From Shinella zoogloeoides (GTDB taxonomy: Bacteria; Pseudomonadota; Alphaproteobacteria; Rhizobiales; Rhizobiaceae), in assembly GCF_020883495.1 (NCBI RefSeq), contig NZ_CP086610.1, positions 3,489,001-3,553,000 on the forward strand: a stretch of DNA of 64,000 bases, written 5' to 3'. Both the position numbers and the translations under genes were made by a program. The notes beneath the pieces were generated by a model, which was not told the origin of the DNA, made no database searches, and saw only the letters and a program-made list of their open reading frames with translations. Positions within the stretch are counted from its first letter, which is position 1; each line of letters starts with the position of its first letter. Shown here piece by piece: positions 1-9,550 of the stretch.

Positions 1-162
1 GCGCTCGCCTCGACGGCGAACTTCCTGCGCGGCCACGGCTGGAGCGCGGGTGCTGGCTATCAGCCGGGCGAGCCGAACTTCGGCGCGCTGCAGGGCTGGA
101 ACGCCGCCAGCGTCTACCAGCGCGCCATCGCCATCATCGGCGCGGAAATCGACGGCCGCTGA
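1..162 (+). CDS. Lytic murein transglycosylase, C-terminal end (partial)
   Basis: This is the last 53 codons of a gene that begins outside the window, in frame 1, ending with TGA at 160-162. The visible tail includes STANFLRGHGW, the pattern GxGYQPGEPNF, and WNAASVYQRAIAIIG. This resembles the C-terminus of MltB-type periplasmic lytic transglycosylases, which cut the MurNAc-GlcNAc bond of peptidoglycan and leave 1,6-anhydro ends. The catalytic part is not in the window, so activity cannot be judged. A hairpin with a T run follows 29 bases after the stop, which fits the end of a transcription unit. Confidence 0.75.
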   Translation, partial: ALASTANFLRGHGWSAGAGYQPGEPNFGALQGWNAASVYQRAIAIIGAEIDGR

Positions 163-190
163 TCCAGCCGCCGCGGATTCGACCTTGCTG

Positions 191-216
191 ACGCCCGGCC
201 CTGCGCCGGGCGTTTT
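191..216 (+). terminator. Rho-independent terminator after the transglycosylase gene
   Basis: CGCCCGGC (192-199) pairs with GCCGGGCG (205-212) over a 5-base loop and is followed by TTTT. It sits 29 bases after the stop of the upstream gene. Confidence 0.8.
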
Positions 217-233
217 GCATGATGGACGGCAAC

Positions 234-262
234 AAAAAACCCGGCTGCATGAGCCGGGTTTT
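234..262 (-). terminator. Terminator of trcR (possibly bidirectional)
   Basis: A perfect 11-bp stem, AAAACCCGGCT (236-246) with AGCCGGGTTTT (252-262), has a 5-base loop. Read on the minus strand it lies just past the stop of the 287-988 gene and runs into a T-rich tract. T residues on the plus side could also stop rightward transcription. Confidence 0.8.
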
Positions 263-286
263 GATGATCTGCGGTGAAGCGACGGC

Positions 287-988
287 TCAGAAGCCGTCGT
301 CTTCGTCCTCGTCCGGCGTTGCCGACTTCAGCGACTTGAGCTTGGCGAAGACGGCATCGGCGTCGATTTCCTTCTCTTCCTCGCGGTCGGTGCTGTAGGG
401 CAGCTTTTCCGTTTCCTGCGCCGATTCCAGCGTCGCGCCGAGTTCGGCGGCGGTCGGCAGCGGGCGGCCCTTCGAGGCGCGTTCGACTTCGAGGTCGAGA
501 TCGATCTGCGAGCACAGGCCGAGCGTCACCGGATCCATCGGCGTCAGGTTGGCCGAGTTCCAGTGGGTGCGTTCGCGGATCTGCTCGATCGTCGACTTGG
601 TGGTGCCGACGAGACGCGAGATCTGCGCATCCTTGAGTTCGGGATGGTTGCGCACGAGCCAGAGGATGGCGTTCGGGCGATCCTGGCGCTTGGAGACCGG
701 CGTGTAGCGCGGGCCCTTGCGCTTGGATTCCGGCACGCGGACCTTCGGCTCGGAAAGCTTCAGCTTGTGGCCCGGGTTGGATTCGGCGCGGGCGATTTCC
801 TCGCGCGAAAGCTGGCCGGTCGAGATCGGGTCGAGGCCCTTGATGCCCTGCGCCGATTCGCCGTCGGCGATGGCCTTTACCTCGAGCGGGTGCAGTTTGC
901 AGAACGTCGCGATCTGGTCGAACGACAGCGCCGTGTTGTCGACCAGCCAGACCGCGGTCGCCTTGGGCATGAGGAGCTGCTGAGCCAT
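287..988 (-). CDS. trcR: Cell-cycle transcriptional regulator TrcR (DUF1013 family)
   Basis: A 233-residue protein of the DUF1013/TrcR family, which is largely confined to Alphaproteobacteria and linked by annotation to cell-cycle transcription. The N-terminus (MPKATAVWLVDNTALSFDQ) and the central segment around residues 105-145, with AQISRLVGTTKSTIEQIRER, look like a helix-turn-helix module. The C-terminus is acidic, ending DEDEDDGF. AAGGA lies just upstream of the ATG. The gene is transcribed away from acs. Family membership is clear; its DNA targets cannot be read from sequence. Confidence 0.85.
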   Translation of the reverse strand: MAQQLLMPKATAVWLVDNTALSFDQIATFCKLHPLEVKAIADGESAQGIKGLDPISTGQLSREEIARAESNPGHKLKLSEPKVRVPESKRKGPRYTPVSKRQDRPNAILWLVRNHPELKDAQISRLVGTTKSTIEQIRERTHWNSANLTPMDPVTLGLCSQIDLDLEVERASKGRPLPTAAELGATLESAQETEKLPYSTDREEEKEIDADAVFAKLKSLKSATPDEDEDDGF

Positions 989-1217
989 GGATATAATCCT
1001 TCTGTCCGTCCGCGCCGGTGTCGCGGGCCGTGGGGTGTAACCACTATTTTCCGGGAATTGCGCCCTCTATAACGCCACCGCCGCAGAAATGCAATTCTTC
1101 AAGAGCAAATGACCTTTTGTCTAATTGCCCGACTGCCTTGACCTGTTATGTATGGGCTAGGAGCCGCGGGGGCCGGAGGAGCTCGGCCGCCGTGAATTGC
1201 AGTTTAGGGAGGAATCC
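989..1217. promoter_or_regulatory. Divergent intergenic region trcR/acs
   Basis: These 229 bp separate the divergent trcR and acs genes and must carry both promoters. The part at 1065-1150 is clearly AT-richer than the flanking genes. No confident operator was recognised, and no RNA gene or small ORF with a good ribosome-binding site was seen. Confidence 0.5.
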
Positions 1218-3173
1218 ATGTCCGCAAAGACCTATCCGGTCCTGAAGTCCGCGAAGAACCGCACGCTGATGGACAACGACACCTATCAGAAATGGTATCG
1301 CGAAAGCGTCGAGAACCCGGAGCGCTTCTGGGACAAGCACGGCATGCGGATCGACTGGTTCAAGCCCTATACCAAGGTGAAGAACACCTCGTTCACCGGC
1401 AAGGTACCGATCAAGTGGTACGAGGACGGCATCACCAACGTCTCCTACAACTGTATCGACCGCCACCTGAAGGCGCATGGTGACGATGTCGCCATCATCT
1501 GGGAAGGCGACAACCCCTATATCGACAAGAAGATCACCTATAACGAGCTTTACGAACACGTCTGCCGCATGGCGAACGTGATGAAGAAGCATGGCGTGAA
1601 GAAGGGCGACCGCGTCACCATCTACATGCCGATGATCCCGGAAGCGGCCTATGCGATGCTCGCCTGCTCGCGCATCGGCGCCGTGCATTCCGTCGTCTTC
1701 GGCGGCTTCTCGCCGGATGCGCTGGCCGGCCGCATCGTCGACTGCGAATCCACCTTCGTCATCACCTGCGACGAGGGCGTGCGCGGCGGCAAGCCGATCC
1801 CGCTGAAGGAAAACACCGACACGGCCATCGACATCGCCGCCAAGAACCACGTCATCGTCAACAAGGTGCTGGTCGTGCGCCGCACCGGCGGCAAGATCGG
1901 CTGGGCGCCGGGCCGCGACATCTGGCACCACCAGGAAGTGCTGACCGTGCCGCGCGATTGTCCGCCGGCGAAGATGAAGGCCGAAGACCCGCTCTTCATC
2001 CTCTACACCTCCGGCTCGACCGGCAAGCCGAAGGGCGTGCTGCACACGACGGGCGGCTATCTCGTCTATGCCTCGATGACGCACAAATACGTCTTCGACT
2101 ACCAGGACGGCGACGTCTACTGGTGCACGGCGGATGTGGGCTGGGTCACCGGCCATTCCTACATCGTCTACGGCCCGCTGGCGAACCGCGCGACCACGCT
2201 GATGTTCGAAGGCATTCCGAACTTCCCCGATGCCGGCCGCTTCTGGGAAGTGGTCGACAAGCACAAGGTCAACATCTTCTACACCGCGCCGACGGCGATC
2301 CGCGCGCTGATGGGCGCCGGCGACGAGTTCGTGAAGCGCTCCAGCCGCTCCTCGGTCCGCCTGCTCGGCTCGGTCGGCGAACCGATCAACCCGGAGGCCT
2401 GGGAATGGTATTACAACGTGGTCGGCGAAGGCCGCTCGCCGATCGTCGATACCTGGTGGCAGACGGAGACCGGCGCGGCGCTCATCACGCCGCTGCCGGG
2501 CGCGACGGACCTGAAGCCCGGCTCCGCCACGCGGCCGTTCTTCGGCGTCCAGCCCCAGCTCGTCGACAACGAGGGCAAGGTGCTGGAGGGCGTCGCCGAC
2601 GGCAATCTCTGCATCATCGATAGCTGGCCGGGCCAGGCGCGCACGGTCTATGGCGACCACAAGCGCTTCGTCGAAACCTACTTCTCCACCTACAAGGGCA
2701 AGTATTTCACCGGCGACGGCTGCCGCCGCGACGAGGACGGCTATTACTGGATCACCGGCCGCGTCGACGACGTGCTCAACATTTCCGGCCACCGCCTCGG
2801 CACGGCGGAAATCGAATCGGCGCTCGTCTCGCACCACCTCGTCTCGGAAGCCGCCGTCGTCGGCTATCCGCACAGCCTCAAGGGCCAGGGCATCTACTGC
2901 TATGTCTCGCTGATGGCCGGCGAAGAGGGCACGGAGGCGCTGCGCCAGGATCTCGTCAAGCATGTGCGCCGGGAAATCGGCCCCATCGCGACGCCGGACA
3001 AGATCCAGTTCGCACCCGGCCTGCCGAAGACCCGCTCGGGCAAGATCATGCGCCGCATCCTGCGCAAGATCGCCGAGGACGATTTCGGCTCGCTCGGCGA
3101 CACCTCGACGCTGGCCGATCCGGGCGTCGTGGACGATCTCATCGCCAACCGCCAGAACAAGGCCGCCGGCTGA
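1218..3173 (+). CDS. acs: Acetyl-CoA synthetase (AMP-forming)
   Basis: A 651-residue enzyme of normal family length that converts acetate, ATP and CoA to acetyl-CoA through acetyl-AMP. Visible motifs are the adenylate-forming signature [12 protein letters not shown] (about residues 263-274), DTWWQTETG near 410, and the C-terminal [11 protein letters not shown], whose lysine is residue 609. That position equals the acetylation-regulated lysine of Salmonella Acs, so control by a Pat/CobB-type system is plausible. The ATG at 1218 is chosen because AGGGAGGA lies 6-7 bases upstream; an in-frame ATG at 1197 lacks this. The gene stands alone with its own terminator. Confidence 0.97.
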   Translation: MSAKTYPVLKSAKNRTLMDNDTYQKWYRESVENPERFWDKHGMRIDWFKPYTKVKNTSFTGKVPIKWYEDGITNVSYNCIDRHLKAHGDDVAIIWEGDNPYIDKKITYNELYEHVCRMANVMKKHGVKKGDRVTIYMPMIPEAAYAMLACSRIGAVHSVVFGGFSPDALAGRIVDCESTFVITCDEGVRGGKPIPLKENTDTAIDIAAKNHVIVNKVLVVRRTGGKIGWAPGRDIWHHQEVLTVPRDCPPAKMKAEDPLFILYTSGSTGKPKGVLHTTGGYLVYASMTHKYVFDYQDGDVYWCTADVGWVTGHSYIVYGPLANRATTLMFEGIPNFPDAGRFWEVVDKHKVNIFYTAPTAIRALMGAGDEFVKRSSRSSVRLLGSVGEPINPEAWEWYYNVVGEGRSPIVDTWWQTETGAALITPLPGATDLKPGSATRPFFGVQPQLVDNEGKVLEGVADGNLCIIDSWPGQARTVYGDHKRFVETYFSTYKGKYFTGDGCRRDEDGYYWITGRVDDVLNISGHRLGTAEIESALVSHHLVSEAAVVGYPHSLKGQGIYCYVSLMAGEEGTEALRQDLVKHVRREIGPIATPDKIQFAPGLPKTRSGKIMRRILRKIAEDDFGSLGDTSTLADPGVVDDLIANRQNKAAG

Positions 3174-3194
3174 CCGGCCCTTCCGGAAAACGCG

Positions 3195-3221
3195 AAACGG
3201 CGGCCAATGGCCGCCGTTTTC
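3195..3221 (+). terminator. Terminator of acs
   Basis: AAACGGCGGCC (3195-3205) pairs with GGCCGCCGTTT (3209-3219) around a 3-base loop, followed by T residues. It sits 22 bases after the acs stop and could also serve the convergent gene at 3250. Confidence 0.85.
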
Positions 3222-3249
3222 ATTTCAGGCTGCATGAAACCGGGTGGTC

Positions 3250-3459
3250 TCAGAAGTCGATCGCCCGGCCCTTGATCTCCCAGTCGCCGAAGCGCGCCGG
3301 ATCCTCGCCGCCGCGTCCGCCGATCTCCGGCGCACGCTCGACGGGCTGCGCCGCCTTGCGCCGCTCCTCGGCCTCCTGCAGCGCGCGCTGGGCGGCCGGC
3401 GAAAGCACCTTGCGGCCATCGGAATGATTGTCGTTGTCGCTTTGCATGAAATTCGGCAT
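3250..3459 (-). CDS. DUF1674 protein, SDHAF4-like succinate dehydrogenase assembly factor
   Basis: A 69-residue protein with the DUF1674 C-terminal signature GGEDPARFGDWEIKGRAIDF. The family is homologous to mitochondrial SDHAF4/Sdh8, which binds the flavinylated SdhA subunit during succinate dehydrogenase assembly. The N-terminal half (SPAAQRALQEAEERRKA) looks helical and low-complexity, as in the family. GGGAAGG precedes the ATG at 3459. The gene lies alone between acs and htpX. A role in SDH assembly is inferred from the family. Confidence 0.8.
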   Translation of the reverse strand: MPNFMQSDNDNHSDGRKVLSPAAQRALQEAEERRKAAQPVERAPEIGGRGGEDPARFGDWEIKGRAIDF

Positions 3460-3530
3460 CCTTCCCGGATATTGAAGAATTCCTCTCGGCTTACCATCAT
3501 ATAGGGACGTCGGCGCAGCCTGGAAAGCGC

Positions 3531-3546
3531 TGATTCACGTGAAACG
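3531..3546. other. parS-like site A
   Basis: TGATTCACGTGAAACG matches the ParB site consensus TGTTTCACGTGAAACA at 14 of 16 positions. It lies in the intergenic region before htpX, about 20 kb from parAB. Confidence 0.65.
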
Positions 3547-3606
3547 CGCCCTTGAAAACAAGGGCGGAGCAAGCCGGCGGGAAGGCCGGACAGGAGTCGA
3601 AGACCC

Positions 3607-4572
3607 ATGAACATCGTTCGCACAGCCATGCTGCTCGCCGTCATGACGGCGCTTTTCATGGGGGTGGGCCTGCTCATCGGCGGCAAGGGCGGCATGATGA
3701 TCGCGCTGCTCGTCGCGGTCGCCATGAACTTCTTCTCCTACTGGAACTCCGACCGCATGGTGCTGTCCATGTACGGCGCCAAGGAGGTCGACGAGCGCTC
3801 GGCGCCGGAATATTACGGCATCGTGCGCGACCTTGCGGCGCGCGCCGGCCTGCCCATGCCGCGCGTCTTCGTCATCAACAGCGACCAGCCGAATGCCTTT
3901 GCCACCGGCCGCAACCCGCAGAACGCCGCCGTCGCCGCCTCCACCGGCCTTCTCCAGGCGCTGAGCTACGAGGAAGTGGCGGGCGTGATGGCGCATGAAC
4001 TCGCCCATATCCAGAACCGCGACACACTGACCATGACGCTGACGGCGACGATTGCCGGCGCGATCTCCATGCTCGCCAACTTCGCCATGTTCTTCGGCGG
4101 CGGCCACAACCGCGAGAACAACAACCCGCTCGGCTTCATCGGCGTGCTGATCGCCATGATCGTCGCACCCTTCGCCGCCATGCTGGTGCAGATGGCCATC
4201 AGCCGCACGCGCGAATATTCCGCCGACAGGCGCGGCGCGGAAATCTGCGGCAACCCGCTCTGGCTCGCCTCGGCGCTGAAGAAGATCGCCATTGCCGCCG
4301 GCCGCATCCCCAACGACGCCGCCGAGCACAACCCGGCGACGGCCCATATGTTCATCATCAATCCGCTCTCGGGCGAGCGCATGGACAACCTGTTCTCCAC
4401 CCATCCGAACACGGAAAACCGCATCGCCGCGCTGCAGGAAATGGCGCAGGGCATGCAGGCGCGCTCGACGGAACCCGTCCGGGCTGATAATCCGGTGCGC
4501 AAATCGCGCTCCGTACCGACGACGGGCTGGGGACGCGGTGGTTCCGAACCACCTAAAGGTCCCTGGTCTTGA
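3607..4572 (+). CDS. htpX: Zinc metalloprotease HtpX
   Basis: A 321-residue M48B membrane protease that degrades misfolded or damaged inner-membrane proteins. Two N-terminal hydrophobic segments (about residues 5-25 and 28-48) precede the zinc site H130-E131-x-x-H134 in [13 protein letters not shown]. Two further hydrophobic segments follow, and then [15 protein letters not shown], which supplies the third ligand glutamate. The C-terminal tail is basic and Ser/Pro-rich. A GGAG motif precedes the ATG. The stop overlaps the TTG start of rsmB, so the two genes are probably co-transcribed. HtpX is usually heat- or envelope-stress induced, but no promoter motif was identified here. Confidence 0.96.
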   Translation: MNIVRTAMLLAVMTALFMGVGLLIGGKGGMMIALLVAVAMNFFSYWNSDRMVLSMYGAKEVDERSAPEYYGIVRDLAARAGLPMPRVFVINSDQPNAFATGRNPQNAAVAASTGLLQALSYEEVAGVMAHELAHIQNRDTLTMTLTATIAGAISMLANFAMFFGGGHNRENNNPLGFIGVLIAMIVAPFAAMLVQMAISRTREYSADRRGAEICGNPLWLASALKKIAIAAGRIPNDAAEHNPATAHMFIINPLSGERMDNLFSTHPNTENRIAALQEMAQGMQARSTEPVRADNPVRKSRSVPTTGWGRGGSEPPKGPWS

Positions 4573-5975
4573 ACGACGACAGAAGAAGAGCACATCCCAA
4601 ACGGCACCGCGGCGGCAAAGGCCCGAAACCCGAAGCCGCCGATACCGCGAACCAGCCGGAAAAGCCCGGCCTTCGCGCCCGGCAAGCCGCCGCGAAAATC
4701 CTTGCGGCCGTGGTGGACCGCCGCACGCCGCTCGACGGCATGCTGGACCTTGAGAACGGCAACCCCGCCTATCGCCAGCTCAATGACGCCGACCGCGCGC
4801 TGGTGCGCGCCATCCTCAACACGGCGCTGCGCCATCTGCCCCGCATCGAGGCGATCCTCGATACGCTGGTCGGCACGCCGCTGCCGGAGGGCGCGCGGGC
4901 GCTGCATCATGTGCTGACGGTCGCCGCCGCGCAGATCCTCTATCTCGACGTACCGGACCACTCCGCCGTCGACCTTGCCGTGGAACAGGCCCAGCTCGAC
5001 CCCCGCAACCGCCGTTTCGCCAGCCTCACCAATGCCGTGCTGCGCCGCCTGTCGCGCGAAAAGGCCTCGCACCTGACGGCGACCCGCACCGTCTCCGTCA
5101 TTCCGCCGTGGTTCCACGAGCGGCTCATCGCCGTCTACGGCACGGACCATGCGGCCCGTATCGCCGCATCGCTGCTGGAACCCTCCTCTATCGACCTCAC
5201 CGTCAAATCCGATGCGGAAGGCTGGGCCGCCCGGCTCGGCGGCCTCGTCCTGCCGACCGGCTCCGTGCGCCTTCCCACCGCCTCCGGCGCCATTCCGGCT
5301 CTCGAAGGGTTCGAAGCCGGCGAATGGTGGGTGCAGGATGCCGCCGCGAGCCTGCCGGCGAAGCTCTTCGACGACCTTGCCGGCAAGCGGGTCGTCGATC
5401 TGTGCGCCGCGCCCGGCGGCAAGACGGCGCAGCTTGCGCTGGCCGGCGGCGACGTGACCGCCCTCGACCAGTCCGCCAACCGCCTGAAGCGGCTTGTCGG
5501 CAATCTCGGCCGCCTCAACCTTCCGGTCGCGGTCGTCGAAGCCAACATGGCGGATTACAGGCCGGACGAACTCTTCGACGCCGCCCTTCTCGATGCGCCA
5601 TGCTCGTCCACCGGCACGATCCGCAAGCACCCGGACGTGCTCTGGACCAAGGGCCCGGAAGACATCGAAAAGCTCGCCCGCCTCCAGGAACGGCTGCTGC
5701 GCCATGCGATGACGCTGGTCAAACCGGGTGGGGAACTCGTCTTTTCCAACTGCTCGCTCGATCCGAGTGAGGGCGAGGAGATGGTGTCCCGCGTGCTCGC
5801 CGACAATCCCTCCTGGCGGATCGAGCCTGTCGATCCCGCCAACTGGCCGGGGCTGGAGGCCGCGATCACGCCCCGCGGCGAATTCCGCACCACACCCGCC
5901 ATGCTGCCCGCAACCGCCACGCATGCCGGCGGCGTGGACGGTTTCTATGCGGTGCGGTTGCGCAATGGCGCATGA
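4569..5975 (+). CDS. rsmB: 16S rRNA m5C methyltransferase, RsmB/NOP family
   Basis: A 468-residue SAM-dependent RNA cytosine-5 methyltransferase. An N-terminal NusB-like helical domain (about residues 35-165) is followed by the methyltransferase fold, with the SAM motif [12 protein letters not shown] near 277-288. The two NOP-family cysteines are visible: C345 in DAPCSSTG and C395 in [12 protein letters not shown]. The likely start is TTG at 4569, overlapping the htpX stop by 4 bases. The basic N-terminal extension is common in alphaproteobacterial members. C967 of 16S rRNA is the expected target by homology. Confidence 0.93.
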   Translation: MNDDRRRAHPKRHRGGKGPKPEAADTANQPEKPGLRARQAAAKILAAVVDRRTPLDGMLDLENGNPAYRQLNDADRALVRAILNTALRHLPRIEAILDTLVGTPLPEGARALHHVLTVAAAQILYLDVPDHSAVDLAVEQAQLDPRNRRFASLTNAVLRRLSREKASHLTATRTVSVIPPWFHERLIAVYGTDHAARIAASLLEPSSIDLTVKSDAEGWAARLGGLVLPTGSVRLPTASGAIPALEGFEAGEWWVQDAAASLPAKLFDDLAGKRVVDLCAAPGGKTAQLALAGGDVTALDQSANRLKRLVGNLGRLNLPVAVVEANMADYRPDELFDAALLDAPCSSTGTIRKHPDVLWTKGPEDIEKLARLQERLLRHAMTLVKPGGELVFSNCSLDPSEGEEMVSRVLADNPSWRIEPVDPANWPGLEAAITPRGEFRTTPAMLPATATHAGGVDGFYAVRLRNGA

Positions 5976-6036
5976 GGAAAAGACGGCGCGCCACCGTCAT
6001 CAACAGTCCATAAGCGTCGATGAATTGACGCCGCTT

Positions 6037-6074
6037 GCCTCCTCGGCCTACCAATAGGCTTGGAGGCATTCTTT
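6037..6074 (+). terminator. Hairpin between rsmB and the heparinase-like gene
   Basis: GCCTCC (6037-6042) pairs with GGAGGC (6062-6067), with a second inner helix GGCCTA/TAGGCT, followed by ATTCTTT. It probably terminates the htpX-rsmB unit at least partly. It ends only about 5 bases before the next ATG, so it could also affect translation of that gene. Confidence 0.6.
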
Positions 6075-6078
6075 AACC

Positions 6079-7758
6079 ATGCAGCTTTCCGACCGGCAGC
6101 GGCTTTCCTATCTCTATCTGCGTGAGGGTTGGCGCCGGTTCTCGCGAAGGCTTGCCTTGGGCCGAATCAGCGCCATGCGCTTTTCCGGCGGCACGCCGGA
6201 GCGCCTTGTCGTCGCCCCGACGGACCTGCACCCCGCCGATCCCTTCGCCGGCGAAGAAATCGCCGCCGGGCGCTTTCCGCTTGCCGGCCGTGTGCTGGAA
6301 TGCGACGGCGAATCGCCCTTCGCGCTGGAGCTTCCTTCCGAGGAATTCGCCGTTCGCCTGCATTCCTTCGGCTGGCTGCGCCACATGCGGCTGGTCGATC
6401 CCGAAAAGGCGTCGCATACGGCGCGTTTCATCGTCGACGACTGGCTGCAGAGCCATGGCCGCGTCATCGGCGGCCTCGCCTGGCGGCCGGATATCACGGC
6501 CAAGCGCATCATCGCATGGCTTTCCCATTCGCCGGTCGTGCTGAAGGACGCCGACTATCCCTTCTACCGGCGCTTCCTGAAGAGCCTCGCCTTCCAGGTG
6601 CGTTACCTGCGCCATGTGGCGGACACGACGCGCGACGGCGAGCAGCGGCTGCGCGTGCGCATCGCGCTTTCCATGGCCTCCATCGCCATTCCGTCCTCGC
6701 CCTCCAAGATGCGCAAGGCCGCGCGCAATCTGGACGAGGAGCTGGACCGCCAGATCCTGCCCGACGGCGGCCATTGCTCGCGCAACCCCCGCGCGGCGCT
6801 GGACCTGCTGCTCGACCTGCTGCCGCTGCGCCAGACCTATGTCAATCTCGGCCACGACATGCCCTCGCAGCTCATTCCCTGCATCGACCGCATCTTCCCG
6901 GCGCTGCGCTTCTTCCGCCACCAGGGCGGGGAACTCGCCCTCTTCAACGGCGCGACCTATACGCTGGCCAACGAGCTGATGTCGGTGCTGCGCTACGACG
7001 AGACGGGCGGCGCGCCCTTCAAGGCGCTGCCCTCGATCAACTACGACCGGCTCGCCGTGAAGGAGACGGTCGTGCTGATGGATACGGGCGTGCCGAAATC
7101 CGTCGACCTGTCCTCGACGGCGGCAGCCGGCACGCTCTCCATCGAGATGTCCTCCGGCAAGAACCGCTTCATCGTCAATTCCGGCCGTCCGCGCTTTGCC
7201 GGCGAGGCCATGCGGCAGATGTCGCGCATGACGGCGGCCCATTCGGTCGCGACGCTGAACGACACCTCGTCCTCGCGCATCTCGACCGCCCGTTTCCTCG
7301 GCCCCATCGTCATCGGCGGCGTCGGCAAGGTGACCGTCTCGCGCACCGAACGCGATTCCGGCGCCGATGGCATCACGGCCAGCCACGACGGCTACCTGAA
7401 ACGCTTCGGCCTCCTTTACGAGCGCGATATTCTCGTCGCACCCTCCGGCAGCGAGATCCGCGGCCGCGAACGCTTCCTCAAGCCCGGCAATCCGCATGCG
7501 CCGGTCGAGGGCATGGCGGTGGTGCGGTTCCATATCCATCCGGCCATCCAGATCTACCCCGCGACCGAGAACGAGGCCCGGCTCGTCGCGCCCGACGGCG
7601 AGGCCTGGGCGCTGACCTGCCTCGATGTGCCGGTGGAGGAGGAAGACGACGTGTTCTTCGCCGACCCTTCCGGCGTGCGCGCTTCCCGGCAACTGACCCT
7701 CACAATGCCGCTCGGCACGACGCCGGAAGTGCAGTGGTCGCTGGTGCGGCGGCGCTAG
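6079..7758 (+). CDS. Heparinase II/III family protein
   Basis: A 559-residue protein with the alpha-helical toroid N-terminal half and beta-sandwich C-terminal half of heparinase II/III-type polysaccharide lyases. Family-like stretches include [18 protein letters not shown] (about residue 135) and the C-terminal region with [20 protein letters not shown]. No signal peptide is visible, so it may act in the cytoplasm or be exported unconventionally. The gene lies between rsmB and purH. The substrate is unknown; an anionic polysaccharide is the family expectation. Confidence 0.82.
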   Translation: MQLSDRQRLSYLYLREGWRRFSRRLALGRISAMRFSGGTPERLVVAPTDLHPADPFAGEEIAAGRFPLAGRVLECDGESPFALELPSEEFAVRLHSFGWLRHMRLVDPEKASHTARFIVDDWLQSHGRVIGGLAWRPDITAKRIIAWLSHSPVVLKDADYPFYRRFLKSLAFQVRYLRHVADTTRDGEQRLRVRIALSMASIAIPSSPSKMRKAARNLDEELDRQILPDGGHCSRNPRAALDLLLDLLPLRQTYVNLGHDMPSQLIPCIDRIFPALRFFRHQGGELALFNGATYTLANELMSVLRYDETGGAPFKALPSINYDRLAVKETVVLMDTGVPKSVDLSSTAAAGTLSIEMSSGKNRFIVNSGRPRFAGEAMRQMSRMTAAHSVATLNDTSSSRISTARFLGPIVIGGVGKVTVSRTERDSGADGITASHDGYLKRFGLLYERDILVAPSGSEIRGRERFLKPGNPHAPVEGMAVVRFHIHPAIQIYPATENEARLVAPDGEAWALTCLDVPVEEEDDVFFADPSGVRASRQLTLTMPLGTTPEVQWSLVRRR

Positions 7759-7891
7759 AACATTTCCGGCGCAAGCGCTTCCCTTCCGTGGCCATTGCGC
7801 CCTTTCGCGGTTTTCTCCGCGCCATGCCTGTGATAACGGGGCGCATGACCATCCGGCCCTCCTCCCGGGCCTGCCAGAACGGAGCGTCCCC

Positions 7892-9502
7892 ATGGCCGTC
7901 ATTTCCAAGAAAATTCCCGCCCCCGATCGCGTCGCCGTGCGCACTGCGCTTCTGTCGGTCTCCGACAAGGCCGGCGTCGTCGAGCTTGCCAGGGCGCTTG
8001 CCGAAAAGGGCGTGCGCCTGCTTTCGACCGGCGGCACGCACAAGGCGCTGCGCGATGCAGGCCTCGAGGTGACGGACGTTTCGGAAGTAACCGGCTTCCC
8101 GGAAATCATGGACGGCCGCGTCAAGACGCTGCACCCTTCCGTTCACGGCGGCCTGCTGGCGATCCGCGACGACGCCGAGCATGTCGAGGCGATGAAGGCG
8201 CATGGCATCGGCGCGATCGACCTTGCGGTCATCAACCTCTATCCCTTCGAGGAAGTGCGCGCCAAGGGCGGCGACTATCCGACGACCGTCGAGAATATCG
8301 ATATCGGCGGCCCGGCGATGATCCGCGCCTCGGCCAAGAACCATGCCTATGTGACCATCGTCACCGACCCAGCCGACTATTCCGCCCTGCTGGAGGAACT
8401 GGCCGACGGTTCGACCTCCTACGCCTTCCGCCAGCGCATGGCCGCCAAGGCCTATGCCCGCACCGCGGCCTATGACGCGGCGATCTCCAACTGGTTCGCC
8501 GAGGCGCTGGATATCGCGATGCCGCGCCACCGCGTTCTCGGCGGCGTTCTGAAGGAAGAGATGCGCTACGGCGAGAACCCGCACCAGAAGGCGGGCTTCT
8601 ACGTCACCGGCGAAAACCGCCCCGGCGTCGCCACCGCGACGCTGCTGCAGGGCAAGCAGCTCTCCTATAACAACATCAACGACACGGACGCCGCCTTCGA
8701 GCTGGTCGCCGAGTTCCTGCCGGAGAACGGCCCGGCCTGCGCGATCATCAAGCACGCCAATCCCTGCGGCGTCGCCACCGGCAAGACGCTGAAGGACGCC
8801 TATGCGCGGGCGCTCGCCTGCGACCCGGTCTCCGCCTTCGGCGGCATCATCGCGCTCAACTCGACGCTGGACGGCGAGACGGCGGAGGAAATCGTAAAAC
8901 TCTTCACCGAAGTCATCATCGCGCCGGACGCGGACGAGAAGGCCCGCGCCATCATCGCTTCCAAGCCGAACCTGCGCCTGCTGGTGACGGGCGCGCTGCC
9001 CGATCCGCGCGTGCCCGGCCTTTCCGCCAAGACCGTTTCCGGCGGCCTGCTGGTGCAGAGCCGCGACAACGGCATGGTCGAGGACCTGGAGCTGAAGGTC
9101 GTAACCAAGCGCGCGCCGACGGCGCAGGAGCTTGTGGACATGAAGTTCGCCTTCAAGGTGGCCAAGCACGTCAAGTCGAATGCCGTGGTCTATGCCAAGG
9201 ACGGCCAGACGGCGGGTATCGGCGCCGGCCAGATGAGCCGCGTCGATTCCGCCCGCATCGCCGGCCTGAAGGCCGAGGAAGCCGCAAGGGCCATGGGCCT
9301 TGCCGAACCGCTGACGCGCGGCTCCGCCGTCGCCTCCGAAGCCTTCCTGCCCTTCGCGGACGGCCTCCTCTCGGCGATCGCCGCCGGCGCGACGGCCGTC
9401 ATCCAGCCGGGCGGCTCGATGCGCGACGCGGAAGTCATCGCCGCGGCAGACGAGGCGGGTGTCGCCATGGTCTTTACCGGCATGCGCCACTTCCGCCACT
9501 AA
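7892..9502 (+). CDS. purH: Bifunctional AICAR formyltransferase / IMP cyclohydrolase
   Basis: A 536-residue bifunctional enzyme for the last two steps of IMP synthesis. The N-terminal MGS-like cyclohydrolase domain (about 1-200) shows [15 protein letters not shown] and [14 protein letters not shown]. The C-terminal AICAR transformylase domain carries the catalytic [13 protein letters not shown] near residue 285 and [10 protein letters not shown]. It ends with the typical [15 protein letters not shown] lies upstream of the ATG. A strong terminator follows 20 bases after the stop. The 133 bp upstream hold no recognised gene and presumably its promoter. Confidence 0.97.
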   Translation: MAVISKKIPAPDRVAVRTALLSVSDKAGVVELARALAEKGVRLLSTGGTHKALRDAGLEVTDVSEVTGFPEIMDGRVKTLHPSVHGGLLAIRDDAEHVEAMKAHGIGAIDLAVINLYPFEEVRAKGGDYPTTVENIDIGGPAMIRASAKNHAYVTIVTDPADYSALLEELADGSTSYAFRQRMAAKAYARTAAYDAAISNWFAEALDIAMPRHRVLGGVLKEEMRYGENPHQKAGFYVTGENRPGVATATLLQGKQLSYNNINDTDAAFELVAEFLPENGPACAIIKHANPCGVATGKTLKDAYARALACDPVSAFGGIIALNSTLDGETAEEIVKLFTEVIIAPDADEKARAIIASKPNLRLLVTGALPDPRVPGLSAKTVSGGLLVQSRDNGMVEDLELKVVTKRAPTAQELVDMKFAFKVAKHVKSNAVVYAKDGQTAGIGAGQMSRVDSARIAGLKAEEAARAMGLAEPLTRGSAVASEAFLPFADGLLSAIAAGATAVIQPGGSMRDAEVIAAADEAGVAMVFTGMRHFRH

Positions 9503-9522
9503 GCCTCGGCTTTACCTAACTG

Positions 9523-9545
9523 AAACGCCCCGAAAGGGGCGTTTT
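9523..9545. terminator. Bidirectional terminator purH / UMF1 transporter
   Basis: AAACGCCCC (9523-9531), loop GAAA, GGGGCGTTT (9536-9544), followed by T. The stable tetraloop hairpin lies between two convergent genes and has T runs on both strands. Confidence 0.9.
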
Positions 9546-9550
9546 GCGTT

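Noticed and set aside
1146..2963. A 605-codon open frame antisense to acs
   Set aside because: No recognisable domain, and acs on the other strand has all family motifs.
7759..7891. Purine riboswitch or RNA gene before purH
   Set aside because: No conserved aptamer core was seen; the gap looks like an ordinary promoter region.
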